Of a DNA stretch of 64,000 bases, positions 54,007 through 61,982 are shown one piece after another (the stretch's first letter is position 1; every line of letters begins with the position of its first letter). Below the pieces are notes generated by a model that saw nothing but the letters and a program-made list of their open reading frames with translations, had not been told where the DNA came from and made no database searches. The stretch lies in assembly GCA_004963905.1 (NCBI GenBank), contig SUGL01000016.1, forward strand, positions 1 to 64,000, in the 5' to 3' direction. A program made the position numbers and the translations under genes. Origin of the DNA: Mesorhizobium sp. (GTDB taxonomy: Bacteria; Pseudomonadota; Alphaproteobacteria; Rhizobiales; Rhizobiaceae).

Positions 54007-55170
54007 CTATTTCACGCCAACCCCGAGCAAGACCCCACGATAGGCCGTCAGAAACAGGCCAAACGAGATAATCCACAAAGTTCCTGAAAAGCTGGCCAGC
54101 GGGCCGACATAGCCGGGCGCCACTTCGATCAGGAGGCGGAACAGGCAGCTGGCGGTCATCGCCGCGAGCGCCCCGGTCGCAGGAGCCGAGGGCACAAAGG
54201 CGACACGGCTATGCTTGCGGATCATGCTCGCCATGATGGCCAGGATCATGGTTCCGATAGCGCCGATTGTCCATGCATGAACAGCGGTCGCCCGGCCCAG
54301 CATCGCTGGCGCAAAGATATGGATCGCCAGGAATGCAAAACCCGCAACGATCCATCCGTAGCCGATGTGAAGGCCAAGCACGGTCGGCGACGACAGGCCG
54401 CGCCAGCCTTTCCATTGGGCGGCCCGGATCGCTTGGCTAAAGGCGGCAAGAGCGCAGGCAAGGCCGGTGAGCTGCGTCTCCGGCGCGGCAACCCACAAAC
54501 ACAATGCACACATCGTCAGCAGCGCTGCCGCGCGCTCCCTTGAAGCGGAGCGGTGCAGGACAATTCGACCGCCGGCGCTCTCGACATAGGCCACGGTCAA
54601 GGCCGGCACGACCCGCCCTCCGATGATGATGACGAGGCCGATGATCGAGGCGAGCGCCAGTCTCAATGCAAATTCGACCTGGTAGGATGCCGCGACAAGT
54701 ACATTGCTGCCGCAAAAGGCAGCCAGCAGAAACAGTATCTTGAGATTGCGGTGGTCCCGACCGGCGATCACCACTCTGGCCGCGATCAACAGAAGTGCGA
54801 GAATCCAGATCGCCGAACACGCAAGCCCGAAGGACGGTGGCAGCGACAGGAAGGCTAAACGGCCGCAGGCCCACAAGACAATGAGCAGGTATGTCGTGCG
54901 CGGCAGCACTGCCTGACGTCCAGTCCAGCGCGGCAGCGCGGTCAGCAGGAAGCCGGTCAGTACTGCCGGGACCATCCCGAACAGAAGCAAGTCGCGATGC
55001 CAATCGCCGGCAGAGATCGCGGTTGCGCCGAAGGCATGTATTCCCAGCGCCGACGGCAACCAGCCACCGGCGCCCAACATGGCGTCGACCGCGGCCGCGA
55101 GAAAAAACGGCCGAAACGGCAAATGCGCCGGCTTCGTTTTGAAGGCGTTGACGTTGCCGTCGGCGGTCAT
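54007..55170 (-). CDS. nnrS: NnrS family haem/copper membrane protein
   Basis: A 387-residue polytopic inner-membrane protein with about 12 helices. NnrS proteins bind haem and relieve metal-nitrosyl damage during nitric oxide exposure. The start LPFRPFFLAAAVDAMLGAGGW is the family signature. The ATG at 55170 is chosen for the family N-terminus with AAGGGACGG upstream. It converges with ftrD (1-base gap) and lies near nar genes whose nitrite product can give NO. Confidence 0.9.
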   Translation of the reverse strand: MTADGNVNAFKTKPAHLPFRPFFLAAAVDAMLGAGGWLPSALGIHAFGATAISAGDWHRDLLLFGMVPAVLTGFLLTALPRWTGRQAVLPRTTYLLIVLWACGRLAFLSLPPSFGLACSAIWILALLLIAARVVIAGRDHRNLKILFLLAAFCGSNVLVAASYQVEFALRLALASIIGLVIIIGGRVVPALTVAYVESAGGRIVLHRSASRERAAALLTMCALCLWVAAPETQLTGLACALAAFSQAIRAAQWKGWRGLSSPTVLGLHIGYGWIVAGFAFLAIHIFAPAMLGRATAVHAWTIGAIGTMILAIMASMIRKHSRVAFVPSAPATGALAAMTASCLFRLLIEVAPGYVGPLASFSGTLWIISFGLFLTAYRGVLLGVGVK

Positions 55171-55261
55171 AGAACCGTCCCTTGGAACCTTGTGGCAATG
55201 TGCCCGCCTTGCGTCGCGTCCATTGGATGGAGACGCAGGAAGGGACAAGCGCCTGCGCAAT

Positions 55262-55367
55262 AAAGCGCGTCGCGTCGAAACGGATTCAGGCGACGCCCTT
55301 TAAGTCCCTGTTTTGATGCATGTCGTTCTCCCAAAACCGCTGCGCACTTTTGGGCGACATGCTTTAG
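55262..55367. repeat. RIME-like palindromic intergenic element, copy 4
   Basis: Almost the same as the copy at 3242: the hairpin at 55318-55362 has identical arms GCATGTCG and CCCAAAA and the same loop sequence CCGCTGCGCAC. It begins 92 bases before the nnrS start on its upstream side. Confidence 0.82.
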
Positions 55368-55388
55368 GTTCGAGGATCGAATTGCTGT

Positions 55389-55402
55389 TTGATCCAGCGC
55401 AA
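55389..55402. promoter_or_regulatory. imperfect FNR-type box TTGATCCAGCGCAA
   Basis: Left half perfect, right half CGCAA. It lies upstream of the small gene at 55566, with a leader of about 130 bases if it acts there. Confidence 0.4.
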
Positions 55403-55565
55403 ACATCCTCCAGAAGCATCGGCTTATCTTGGAGATTGTTCTCGAAGCAGCCCGGTCCCACTGGCTTCCGGCTGCTGGCGCGAGAGGCGCTCGTCATAGA
55501 TCACCCACGGGACGGGTCGGCTGCGCGCGACCGCGAGTGAGGCAGATGCAACGGGCGAAGAAGAC

Positions 55566-55943
55566 ATGAAACATGACCTTCCCGAAAATAGCGCCGGAGA
55601 AATGGCGAACGCCGTCGCCCGGCTGTCAGGGCTGATCAAAGAGGCGCGGTTGGACTGCGAGTGTCGTTCCAAGCTGGACGAGACACTGTCCCGGTTCGCC
55701 ACGTTGGAGATAGGACCGGCGGCTCGCGAGCACCTCGCCAACGCTCGTCATCAACGCGGGCATATCGCAACCATTCTATCGTTCCTGCAGGACCTCGACG
55801 AGATCGGAGAGGCCGAACGGGACCGCAGTGTCTACCTGGACTTCGCCCTTCTCTTCGACGACATAGCGACGATCGCAAGGGATGGTGCTCTGTCGATGCG
55901 GCAGCTCGGCCAATTCGCCGCGCTCACCACGGTTGGGCGATAG
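55566..55943 (+). CDS. hypothetical helical protein
   Basis: A 125-residue soluble, mostly helical protein (ARLSGLIKEARLDCECRSKLDETLSRF, later a DEIGEAERDRSVYLDFALLFDDI acidic stretch). Cys-x-Cys at about 31-33 is the only distinctive motif. No family is recognised. It converges with DUF2249-ubiX-ubiD. It could be regulatory, but nothing in it proves that. Confidence 0.65.
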   Translation: MKHDLPENSAGEMANAVARLSGLIKEARLDCECRSKLDETLSRFATLEIGPAAREHLANARHQRGHIATILSFLQDLDEIGEAERDRSVYLDFALLFDDIATIARDGALSMRQLGQFAALTTVGR

Positions 55944-55952
55944 AGCGGCCGG

Positions 55953-56225
55953 TCATCGGGCCGGTTCCCTTTTGCCAATTTCGATCAGCCATTCACGCGG
56001 CCCAAGTTCGAGACAAATCCATGTGAAGTCGCCGGCAAAGAACGCCTCGAACCGACGCTTGAGCCGGCCGGGATCGATATCCAGCACGACCGAGAATGCC
56101 TGGCCCGGTTCGAGGCTGTCGAACATCGACATGACGGCCGACTGCTTCCTCGCCGGATGAAGCCGCCTCACGTCAAATGGCTCGGCCTTCTGCTCCTGGA
56201 GATTCGTTCGGCCCTTTCCTCCCAT
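55953..56225 (-). CDS. DUF2249 domain protein
   Basis: A 90-residue protein of DUF2249, a family found with nitrite/nitric-oxide and anaerobic respiration genes. Typical signature: PFDVRRLHPARKQSAV, then FDSLEPGQAFSVVLDIDP and the final WICLELGPREWLIEI. The ATG at 56225 has GGAG before it; an ATG at 56237 overlapping the ubiX stop is also possible. It is last gene of the ubiD-ubiX operon. Confidence 0.82.
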   Translation of the reverse strand: MGGKGRTNLQEQKAEPFDVRRLHPARKQSAVMSMFDSLEPGQAFSVVLDIDPGRLKRRFEAFFAGDFTWICLELGPREWLIEIGKREPAR

Positions 56226-56236
56226 TGAACGCTCCA

Positions 56237-56830
56237 TCAGAACGATCGACGGGTTGCGGCGTGGTCTTCGCCCCATCTCGTCAACTTGTCGCCAGGGTCC
56301 ACGCCCGCCCAGTTGACGAGTCGGGCGGCCATCTCGACGACCATCGCCTCGATCGAAGCCGGCTTGACATAGAATGGCGGCACCGGCGGCGCGATGATCG
56401 CTCCCATCCGCGTCAACCTCAGCATCGCATCGAGGTGCCCTTCATGCAGAGGTGCTTCACGCGGCACAACCACCAGCCGGCGCCTTTCCTTCAGGACGAC
56501 GTCGGCCGCCCGGGTAAGAAGGTTGTCGCCCAGGCCGTGCGCCATCGCCGCCAAGGTCCGCATCGAGCATGGCACGACGATCATGCCGTCCGTCCTGAAG
56601 GAGCCGCTGGCAATGGGCGCGGCCAAGTCCTGGTGGGAGTGAGCATGGTTGGCGAGCGATGTAAGTTGAGACAGTCCGTCGGCGCCGATCTCGTAGGCAA
56701 TGGTCATTCGCGCGCTCTTTGAGGTGACGAGATGCGTTTCCACCCCGCCTCTGACCAGTTGACGTATGGTCTCGAGGGCCAGCACGGAACCGGATGCGCC
56801 GGTAACCCCTACTATTATGCGTTTGGTCAT
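56237..56830 (-). CDS. ubiX: flavin prenyltransferase UbiX
   Basis: A 197-residue enzyme that prenylates FMN to prFMN, the cofactor of UbiD decarboxylases. The FMN-site signature IIVGVTGASGSVLAL is at the N-terminus, with VVPCSMRTLAAMAHG and REAPLHEGHLDAMLRLTRMGA later. The ATG at 56830 overlaps the ubiD stop (ATGA). It supports quinone synthesis here. Confidence 0.94.
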   Translation of the reverse strand: MTKRIIVGVTGASGSVLALETIRQLVRGGVETHLVTSKSARMTIAYEIGADGLSQLTSLANHAHSHQDLAAPIASGSFRTDGMIVVPCSMRTLAAMAHGLGDNLLTRAADVVLKERRRLVVVPREAPLHEGHLDAMLRLTRMGAIIAPPVPPFYVKPASIEAMVVEMAARLVNWAGVDPGDKLTRWGEDHAATRRSF

Positions 56831-58335
56831 TTCTGCGCCGAACCGGTTGGTTGCGGAAAAAGCTCGGCCCAACGCCCCGAAACTCTTTCGACGATCTGCG
56901 ATGACATCTTCAGCTCCTTCCCCCACTCGCGAGACGTCTCGGACCCGATCTTGCGCGTCGCGTCGAATCCGATTTTCCCTCCAAGCCCTTCCAGGGGCGA
57001 CGCGAAGTCGAGGGAGTCGATAGGGGTCCGATCCAGCTTCATCAGATCGCGCGAGACATCCATGCGCGTGGCCACCGCCCACATCACGTCCGGCCACGAC
57101 CGGATGTCGATGTCTTCGTCCACCACGACGACCATCTTGGTCATCGAGAACTGCGGCAGCAGCGACCAGAATCCCATCATCACGCGCCGCGCCTGCCCGG
57201 CATATTTCTTGACGATCGATATGACCGCAATCCTGTAGGAGCATGCTTCCGGCGGCAGCCAGACGTCGAGAATTTCCGGTATCTGCTGGCGCAACAGCGG
57301 CTTGTAGACGTCGAGCAGCGCCTCGGCGAGGACGGACGGCTCGTCGGGCGCGCGCCCGGTGAACGTCGTGAGATAGTTCGCGCCGTCCCTCACGCGAATG
57401 CGCTTCAGCTTGAAGACGGGAAAATGCTCCACGCCGTTATAGTATCCGGTGTGGTCGCCGAAGGGACCTTCCTTCGCCGTTTCGTTGGGTGAAACCGTCC
57501 CCTCGAGCACGATCTCGGAACTGGCGGGAACATAGAGCTCTATGCTCTTGCATGGAGACAATCCGACCCGCCGATCGTTGATCATCCCGGACAGCGACAG
57601 TTCCGATACGCCCTCGGGCGCCGGCATCACCGCCGCCATCAAGGTCGCGGGGTCCGCGCCGATGACGACGGCGACGGGCATCTCGAGCCCCCTCGCCTGC
57701 CACATGCGATGGTGGGCCGCACCGCCTCGCATGGGCAGCCATCTTATAATCGCCCGGTCCCGGGCGATTACCTGCATCCGGTATATGCCCAGGTTGTACT
57801 TGCCGGGATCGTCGTCGCCCGGCGGCCGGGTGACGACCACCGGCCATGTGATGAGAGGACCGGCGTCCTCCGGCCAGCAGGTCTGGACGGGAAGGATCGT
57901 GAAATCCGGCTCCGTATCCCTCCATATCCTGGACGACGAAACGATCTTCGGGCGCGCCGCCAACGCGCCGCGCGCAGCGGAGAACATGTGGCGGGCCTGA
58001 CGCAAGTTCTGCGGAACTTGGGGGGACCTCATCCATGCCAGCAGGGCGCCGAGGGTCTCAAGTCCGCGAATGTCCGTGCCCAGCCCCCACGCGACACGCT
58101 CCCGCGTCCCAAAGATGTTTGCCACGACCGGAAAGCGCGAACGACCTCCCTGGTCATCCACCGGCATGGCCATGCGCAGCGCCGGCCCCTGCGCCGCGAT
58201 CACCCTCTTGTGTATCTCCGTCAATTCGAACCGGGTCGACACCGGGGCGCGGATTTCTCGCAGTTGGCCCTTCGCGTCCAGGTACGAAAGAAAGGAGCCG
58301 AGATCGGAGAATTGGGGAAGAAGGCGATAATGCAT
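56827..58335 (-). CDS. ubiD: UbiD family decarboxylase
   Basis: A 502-residue prFMN-dependent decarboxylase, probably 3-octaprenyl-4-hydroxybenzoate decarboxylase. The substrate may be a different aromatic acid, since UbiD paralogues vary. The start MHYRLLPQFSDLGSFLSYLDAKGQL fits the family at the ATG at 58335; a GTG at 58350 is also in frame. It is coupled to ubiX. It diverges from the ubiT-side operon around an FNR-like site, so both arms may be induced together without oxygen. Confidence 0.9.
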   Translation of the reverse strand: MHYRLLPQFSDLGSFLSYLDAKGQLREIRAPVSTRFELTEIHKRVIAAQGPALRMAMPVDDQGGRSRFPVVANIFGTRERVAWGLGTDIRGLETLGALLAWMRSPQVPQNLRQARHMFSAARGALAARPKIVSSSRIWRDTEPDFTILPVQTCWPEDAGPLITWPVVVTRPPGDDDPGKYNLGIYRMQVIARDRAIIRWLPMRGGAAHHRMWQARGLEMPVAVVIGADPATLMAAVMPAPEGVSELSLSGMINDRRVGLSPCKSIELYVPASSEIVLEGTVSPNETAKEGPFGDHTGYYNGVEHFPVFKLKRIRVRDGANYLTTFTGRAPDEPSVLAEALLDVYKPLLRQQIPEILDVWLPPEACSYRIAVISIVKKYAGQARRVMMGFWSLLPQFSMTKMVVVVDEDIDIRSWPDVMWAVATRMDVSRDLMKLDRTPIDSLDFASPLEGLGGKIGFDATRKIGSETSREWGKELKMSSQIVERVSGRWAELFPQPTGSAQK

Positions 58336-58399
58336 GGCGAAATCCGGCACGACCGGTCCGTCGGCTGCGCCGTTCTCTCACGGCGGCCGCTCGAAAACA

Positions 58400-58413
58400 T
58401 TGCGCTAGGTCAA
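58400..58413. promoter_or_regulatory. imperfect FNR-type box TTGCGCTAGGTCAA
   Basis: Half-sites TTGCG and GTCAA. It is centred 71 bases before ubiD and 101 bases before the DUF6455-like gene, the only such site in this divergent spacer. Confidence 0.45.
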
Positions 58414-58506
58414 AGAGCGGGCCGTTTGCGCGCGGTACGTTAAAGACAACGGTCCGCCCGCCTGAGGGGCAGGCCGGCATCGAGGCAGTGTCGGGGAGAC
58501 GTTCAG

Positions 58507-58929
58507 ATGGCCAGCAACCTAATCAACGACACTTTTGAAGCATGCCGGTCCGCGATCGCCGTTTTCAAGGATCGTAGACGGAGCAGGACCGCGAGAAGAG
58601 AGTTCTGGGCGCTTGGGCCGGAGGAATGCGGGGGCATGCTGAACGACATCGGCATGTCGCCCAACGAATTCGATGAAGCCATGCATCTGCCCTATGCCGC
58701 GCAGGATTTCCTCACGTTGGCGATGCTTTCGGTCGGGATCGATCCCGACGACTTCCATACGCTGGAGTTCGCGCATGACCATTTCATGCCCCGAACCTGC
58801 ATCACATGTCCCCATCGCCGCATATGTCACGACCATATGCAGGCCTTCGATTTCGAAAGCCACTATCGCGATTTCTGCCCCAACAGGGATAATTTTTCGA
58901 CGCTGCTCGGCAAGAGATGCGATGCCTAG
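58507..58929 (+). CDS. DUF6455-like protein with cysteine motif
   Basis: A 140-residue soluble protein. The C-terminal part has TCITCPHRRICHD and YRDFCPNRDNF, the Cys-rich ending typical of DUF6455 proteins; metal or FeS binding is possible. Function is unknown. It starts the plus-strand operon leading to ubiTUV, with a gap of 49 bases to ubiT. Confidence 0.7.
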   Translation: MASNLINDTFEACRSAIAVFKDRRRSRTARREFWALGPEECGGMLNDIGMSPNEFDEAMHLPYAAQDFLTLAMLSVGIDPDDFHTLEFAHDHFMPRTCITCPHRRICHDHMQAFDFESHYRDFCPNRDNFSTLLGKRCDA

Positions 58930-58978
58930 CCGGCCGTAAAATCTTCATGATCGAACGCAGACCGGACAGCGCTTGAAA

Positions 58979-59524
58979 ATGCGGCCTCAAAACGCCGAGC
59001 CAATGTTGCCAGGATTTGTTCGCCACCTGTTTCCGACGGTCGCAGGGCTGCCGGCCGGCCCGTTGCTGACATTGTCCTTGCGTTCGCTTGCCAGGCGGCG
59101 TCCCGGGCTTTTCGAGCGCCTGGGCGAATACCGGTCGGCCTGCTTCGGCATCGATCCCGTGGACCTCGCATTCGCATTTCGCGTGGTCCCGGACGGACTA
59201 AGATCGAGCGTCCGCGTCGTGAGCAAGGATGGAGCCGCCGGGTCGGACGTGCTGATCAGGGGACCGCTTTTGACCCTGTTGAGCCTGCTTGACGGCACGC
59301 TTGACGGCGATGCGATGTTCTTCAGCCGCATCATCTCGATAAGCGGGCGCACGGAAGCGGTGCTCGCCTTGAGGAACACGATAGAGGATGCCGAGCTTCG
59401 TCCGTCGGACCTGCTCGGACTGCACGGCGTCCTGGCTCGTTGTGTCGATACGGGTGTCCTCGGTGCCCTGGGCGCCGCACGGCGATTGGCCGACAACAGC
59501 CCAAGCGAGGCGCGGAAAGCATGA
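58979..59524 (+). CDS. ubiT: ubiquinone biosynthesis accessory factor UbiT (SCP2 domain)
   Basis: A 181-residue protein with an SCP2-like lipid-binding domain (about 50-145: DLAFAFRVVPDGLRSSVRVV then LLTLLSLLDGTLDGDAMFFSR). UbiT is needed for ubiquinone made without oxygen and is thought to carry prenylated intermediates. The ATG at 58979 is used; a TTG lies 6 bases earlier. ubiU starts within its stop codon (ATGA), confirming the ubiTUV set. Confidence 0.9.
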   Translation: MRPQNAEPMLPGFVRHLFPTVAGLPAGPLLTLSLRSLARRRPGLFERLGEYRSACFGIDPVDLAFAFRVVPDGLRSSVRVVSKDGAAGSDVLIRGPLLTLLSLLDGTLDGDAMFFSRIISISGRTEAVLALRNTIEDAELRPSDLLGLHGVLARCVDTGVLGALGAARRLADNSPSEARKA

Positions 59525-60519
59525 CGACGACACGCATGGAACTTGTCTGTCCGGCGGGAACTCCCGCGACGCTGAGGGCAGCCGTCCAGGGGGGAGCGGA
59601 CGCGGTCTATTGCGGATTTCGCGATGAAACCAACGCCCGTAATTTTCCCGGGCTCAACTTCTCCCGGGACGAACTCGCCGAGGGCGTGCGCTTCGCCCAC
59701 GACCATGGCAGCAAGGTTCTGGTCGCGATCAATACATTCGCGCGCGTCGACGACGTCGATATCTGGAAGAAGGCGGCGGACATGGCGGCGGAAAGCGGCG
59801 CGGATGCCATCATAGCCGCGGACTTCGCCGTGCTCGACCACGTGGCAAGGAACCACAAGCAGATCCGCCTTCATCTGTCGGTGCAGGCTGCCGCGGCGAC
59901 GCCGGAAGCGATCGGATTCTACGCTGCTCAGTTCGGCATCCGGCGCGTGGTGCTTCCAAGGGTTCTCTCGCTCCAGGAGATAGCCGCGCTGAACCGCGCG
60001 ATCGACGTGGAAACCGAAGCTTTCGTTTTCGGCGGCCTTTGCGTGATGATCGAGGGACGCTGCTATCTCTCTTCATACGCGACGGGGAAATCGCCCAATC
60101 TCAACGGCGTCTGCTCGCCACCCGAAATGGTGAGCTACGACGAAGAGCCGAGCGGCACGGCGGCACGGCTGTCGGGCTTCACGATCGACCGGTATGGGCG
60201 CGGCCAGCCGGTGGGATATCCCACTCTGTGCAAGGGCAGATTCAAAGCCGGCGGCAAGACGTCCCATCTGTTCGAGGATCCCGTCAGCCTGAATGCCGGC
60301 GGGATGATTTCAGGCCTGAAGGCCGCCGGGGTGACTGCGTTGAAAATCGAGGGACGCCAGCGCGGCAAGGGCTATGTGAGCGAGGTCGTGCGCGCCTTCA
60401 GGAAAGCCGTCGACGCCGTCGAAAAGGGCGGCGAGGCCGTCGACATCGACCGGCTTCTCGCCGGCCAGTCGGAAGGGGCTCGGCAGACGTCCGGCGCTTA
60501 CGAGAAGAAATGGAGATAG
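59521..60519 (+). CDS. ubiU: O2-independent ubiquinone hydroxylation protein UbiU (U32 family)
   Basis: A 332-residue U32 peptidase-family protein that with UbiV hydroxylates the ubiquinone ring in the absence of oxygen. Four cysteines for a 4Fe-4S cluster are C174, C181, C198 and C237, in GGLCVMIEGRCYLSS, NGVCSP and LCKGR, at positions close to those of E. coli UbiU. The ATG at 59521 is the true start; the frame opens 81 bases earlier inside ubiT. Confidence 0.94.
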   Translation: MTTTRMELVCPAGTPATLRAAVQGGADAVYCGFRDETNARNFPGLNFSRDELAEGVRFAHDHGSKVLVAINTFARVDDVDIWKKAADMAAESGADAIIAADFAVLDHVARNHKQIRLHLSVQAAAATPEAIGFYAAQFGIRRVVLPRVLSLQEIAALNRAIDVETEAFVFGGLCVMIEGRCYLSSYATGKSPNLNGVCSPPEMVSYDEEPSGTAARLSGFTIDRYGRGQPVGYPTLCKGRFKAGGKTSHLFEDPVSLNAGGMISGLKAAGVTALKIEGRQRGKGYVSEVVRAFRKAVDAVEKGGEAVDIDRLLAGQSEGARQTSGAYEKKWR

Positions 60520-60522
60520 GCG

Positions 60523-61437
60523 GTGTCCGAAATCGCCCCGACGGAAATCGCCTTGACGCTTGGACCGGTCTTCTTCCACTGGTCTCCCGACCGTCTCCTC
60601 GACTTTTACCGCAGGATAGCGGACGAGGCGCCGCTCGACCGGGTTCACGTCGGTGAAGTCGTCTGCGGAAAACGCATGCCGTTTTCCGACCCCGTGTGGC
60701 CGGCGGTCATCGAAAGGCTGGAACGCGGCGGCAAACAGGTGGTGCTGTCCACGCTGGCGGCGCCGGCGACCGTCCGAGAACGCAGAAGCGTCGAGGATCT
60801 ATGCGGGGACGACAGGATGGCGGAGATCAACGATGTCTCCGGCCTGCCGTCACGTTCCGGCAAATCCTTCGTCACGGGTCCGTTTGTGAATGTTTACAAC
60901 GAGGCTTCGGCAAAGTTCCTAATCCAACTCGGCGCGCAAACGATCTGCCCGCCCGTGGAATTGTCGTTTGCGGCGATCGGCGCCATGTCCGTGAAATGTC
61001 CGCAGGCCGAGTTCGAGATTTTCGCTTTCGGCCGGCTGCCGCTCGCCCTCTCCGGACGGTGTTATCATGCCCGGATCCATGGCCTTCACAAGGATTCGTG
61101 CCAGTTCACATGCGAAAAGGATCCCGACGGTCTCTCGGTCGATACGCTCGACGACCAGCAGTTTCTTGCGGTCAACGGCGTGCAGACCCTTTCCAACCAG
61201 GTTCAGGCCTTCTGCCCCGCGCCTGACGCACTCGCCGCAAAGGGCGTCAGACGCCTCCGTTTGTCCCCCCAGACATGCGACATGGTCGAGGTGGCGAGGA
61301 TCTACAGGCGACTTGCCGACGGCAAAGAGGAACCCGAAGATGCCCGCTTCGCCCTTTCGTGCCTCGATCTGCCCGGCACGCTGGTCGACGGGTACGTCCA
61401 TGCCAAGCCCGGATGGCAGGTAACCGCCCCGGTCTGA
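60523..61437 (+). CDS. ubiV: O2-independent ubiquinone hydroxylation protein UbiV (U32 family)
   Basis: A 304-residue partner of UbiU. The cluster cysteines are C48, C180, C193 and C197 (LSGRCYHARIHG and DSCQFTCEKD), nearly identical in spacing to E. coli UbiV (39, 180, 193, 197). The start is GTG at 60523, 3 bases after the ubiU stop with GGAGATAGGC before it. Confidence 0.94.
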   Translation: MSEIAPTEIALTLGPVFFHWSPDRLLDFYRRIADEAPLDRVHVGEVVCGKRMPFSDPVWPAVIERLERGGKQVVLSTLAAPATVRERRSVEDLCGDDRMAEINDVSGLPSRSGKSFVTGPFVNVYNEASAKFLIQLGAQTICPPVELSFAAIGAMSVKCPQAEFEIFAFGRLPLALSGRCYHARIHGLHKDSCQFTCEKDPDGLSVDTLDDQQFLAVNGVQTLSNQVQAFCPAPDALAAKGVRRLRLSPQTCDMVEVARIYRRLADGKEEPEDARFALSCLDLPGTLVDGYVHAKPGWQVTAPV

Positions 61438-61442
61438 CGGAA

Positions 61443-61946
61443 ATGACCCAGATTGCAATCGTGACCATCTCCGATCGCGCGAGCCGCGGCGAGTACGAGG
61501 ATCTTGGCGGACCGGCGATCGAGCGCTGGCTCCGCGGTGTTCTGGCGGAGCCCTGTGGCTTTGTCCGTCGCATCGTCCCCGACGGACTGGAGAGTGTCCG
61601 TGACGTGCTCATCGAGCTTTGCGACCAGGCGGGCGCCGACCTGGTCCTTACGACGGGCGGAACCGGGCCCTCCCCGAGAGACCTCACTCCGGAAGCCATG
61701 CGGCAGGTCGTCACCAAGGAGTTGCCCGGGTTCGGCGAACTCATGCGGCAAGCGAGCCTGCAGCAGGTGCGAACGGCCATCCTTTCCCGTCAGACTGCCG
61801 GGGTGCGCGGCCGATCACTGATCATAAACCTGCCCGGAAAACCGTCTTCCATCGACGTGTGCCTCGGCGCCGTCTTCCCCGCCGTGCCGTACTGCCTCGA
61901 ACTCATCGGCGCGGGCTCGATCGTGGTGAACTCCTCCTCAGGATGA
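61443..61946 (+). CDS. mogA: molybdopterin adenylyltransferase MogA/MoaB
   Basis: A 167-residue enzyme that adenylates molybdopterin before molybdenum insertion by MoeA. Motif TTGGTGPSPRDLTPEA is the family signature. It is 5 bases after ubiV, so it belongs to the ubiTUV operon, linking quinone and Mo-cofactor supply. MogA versus MoaB cannot be told apart securely. Confidence 0.9.
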   Translation: MTQIAIVTISDRASRGEYEDLGGPAIERWLRGVLAEPCGFVRRIVPDGLESVRDVLIELCDQAGADLVLTTGGTGPSPRDLTPEAMRQVVTKELPGFGELMRQASLQQVRTAILSRQTAGVRGRSLIINLPGKPSSIDVCLGAVFPAVPYCLELIGAGSIVVNSSSG

Positions 61947-61952
61947 TCCGCC

Positions 61953-61982
61953 GAGCAAGCCGGCGCAGTCGCTTGCTTGCTC
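61953..61982. terminator. bidirectional hairpin between mogA and Mo-hydroxylase gene
   Basis: Arms GAGCAAGC (61953) and GCTTGCTC (61975) with a 14-base loop between converging genes. The right arm overlaps the stop of the minus-strand gene. Confidence 0.55.
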
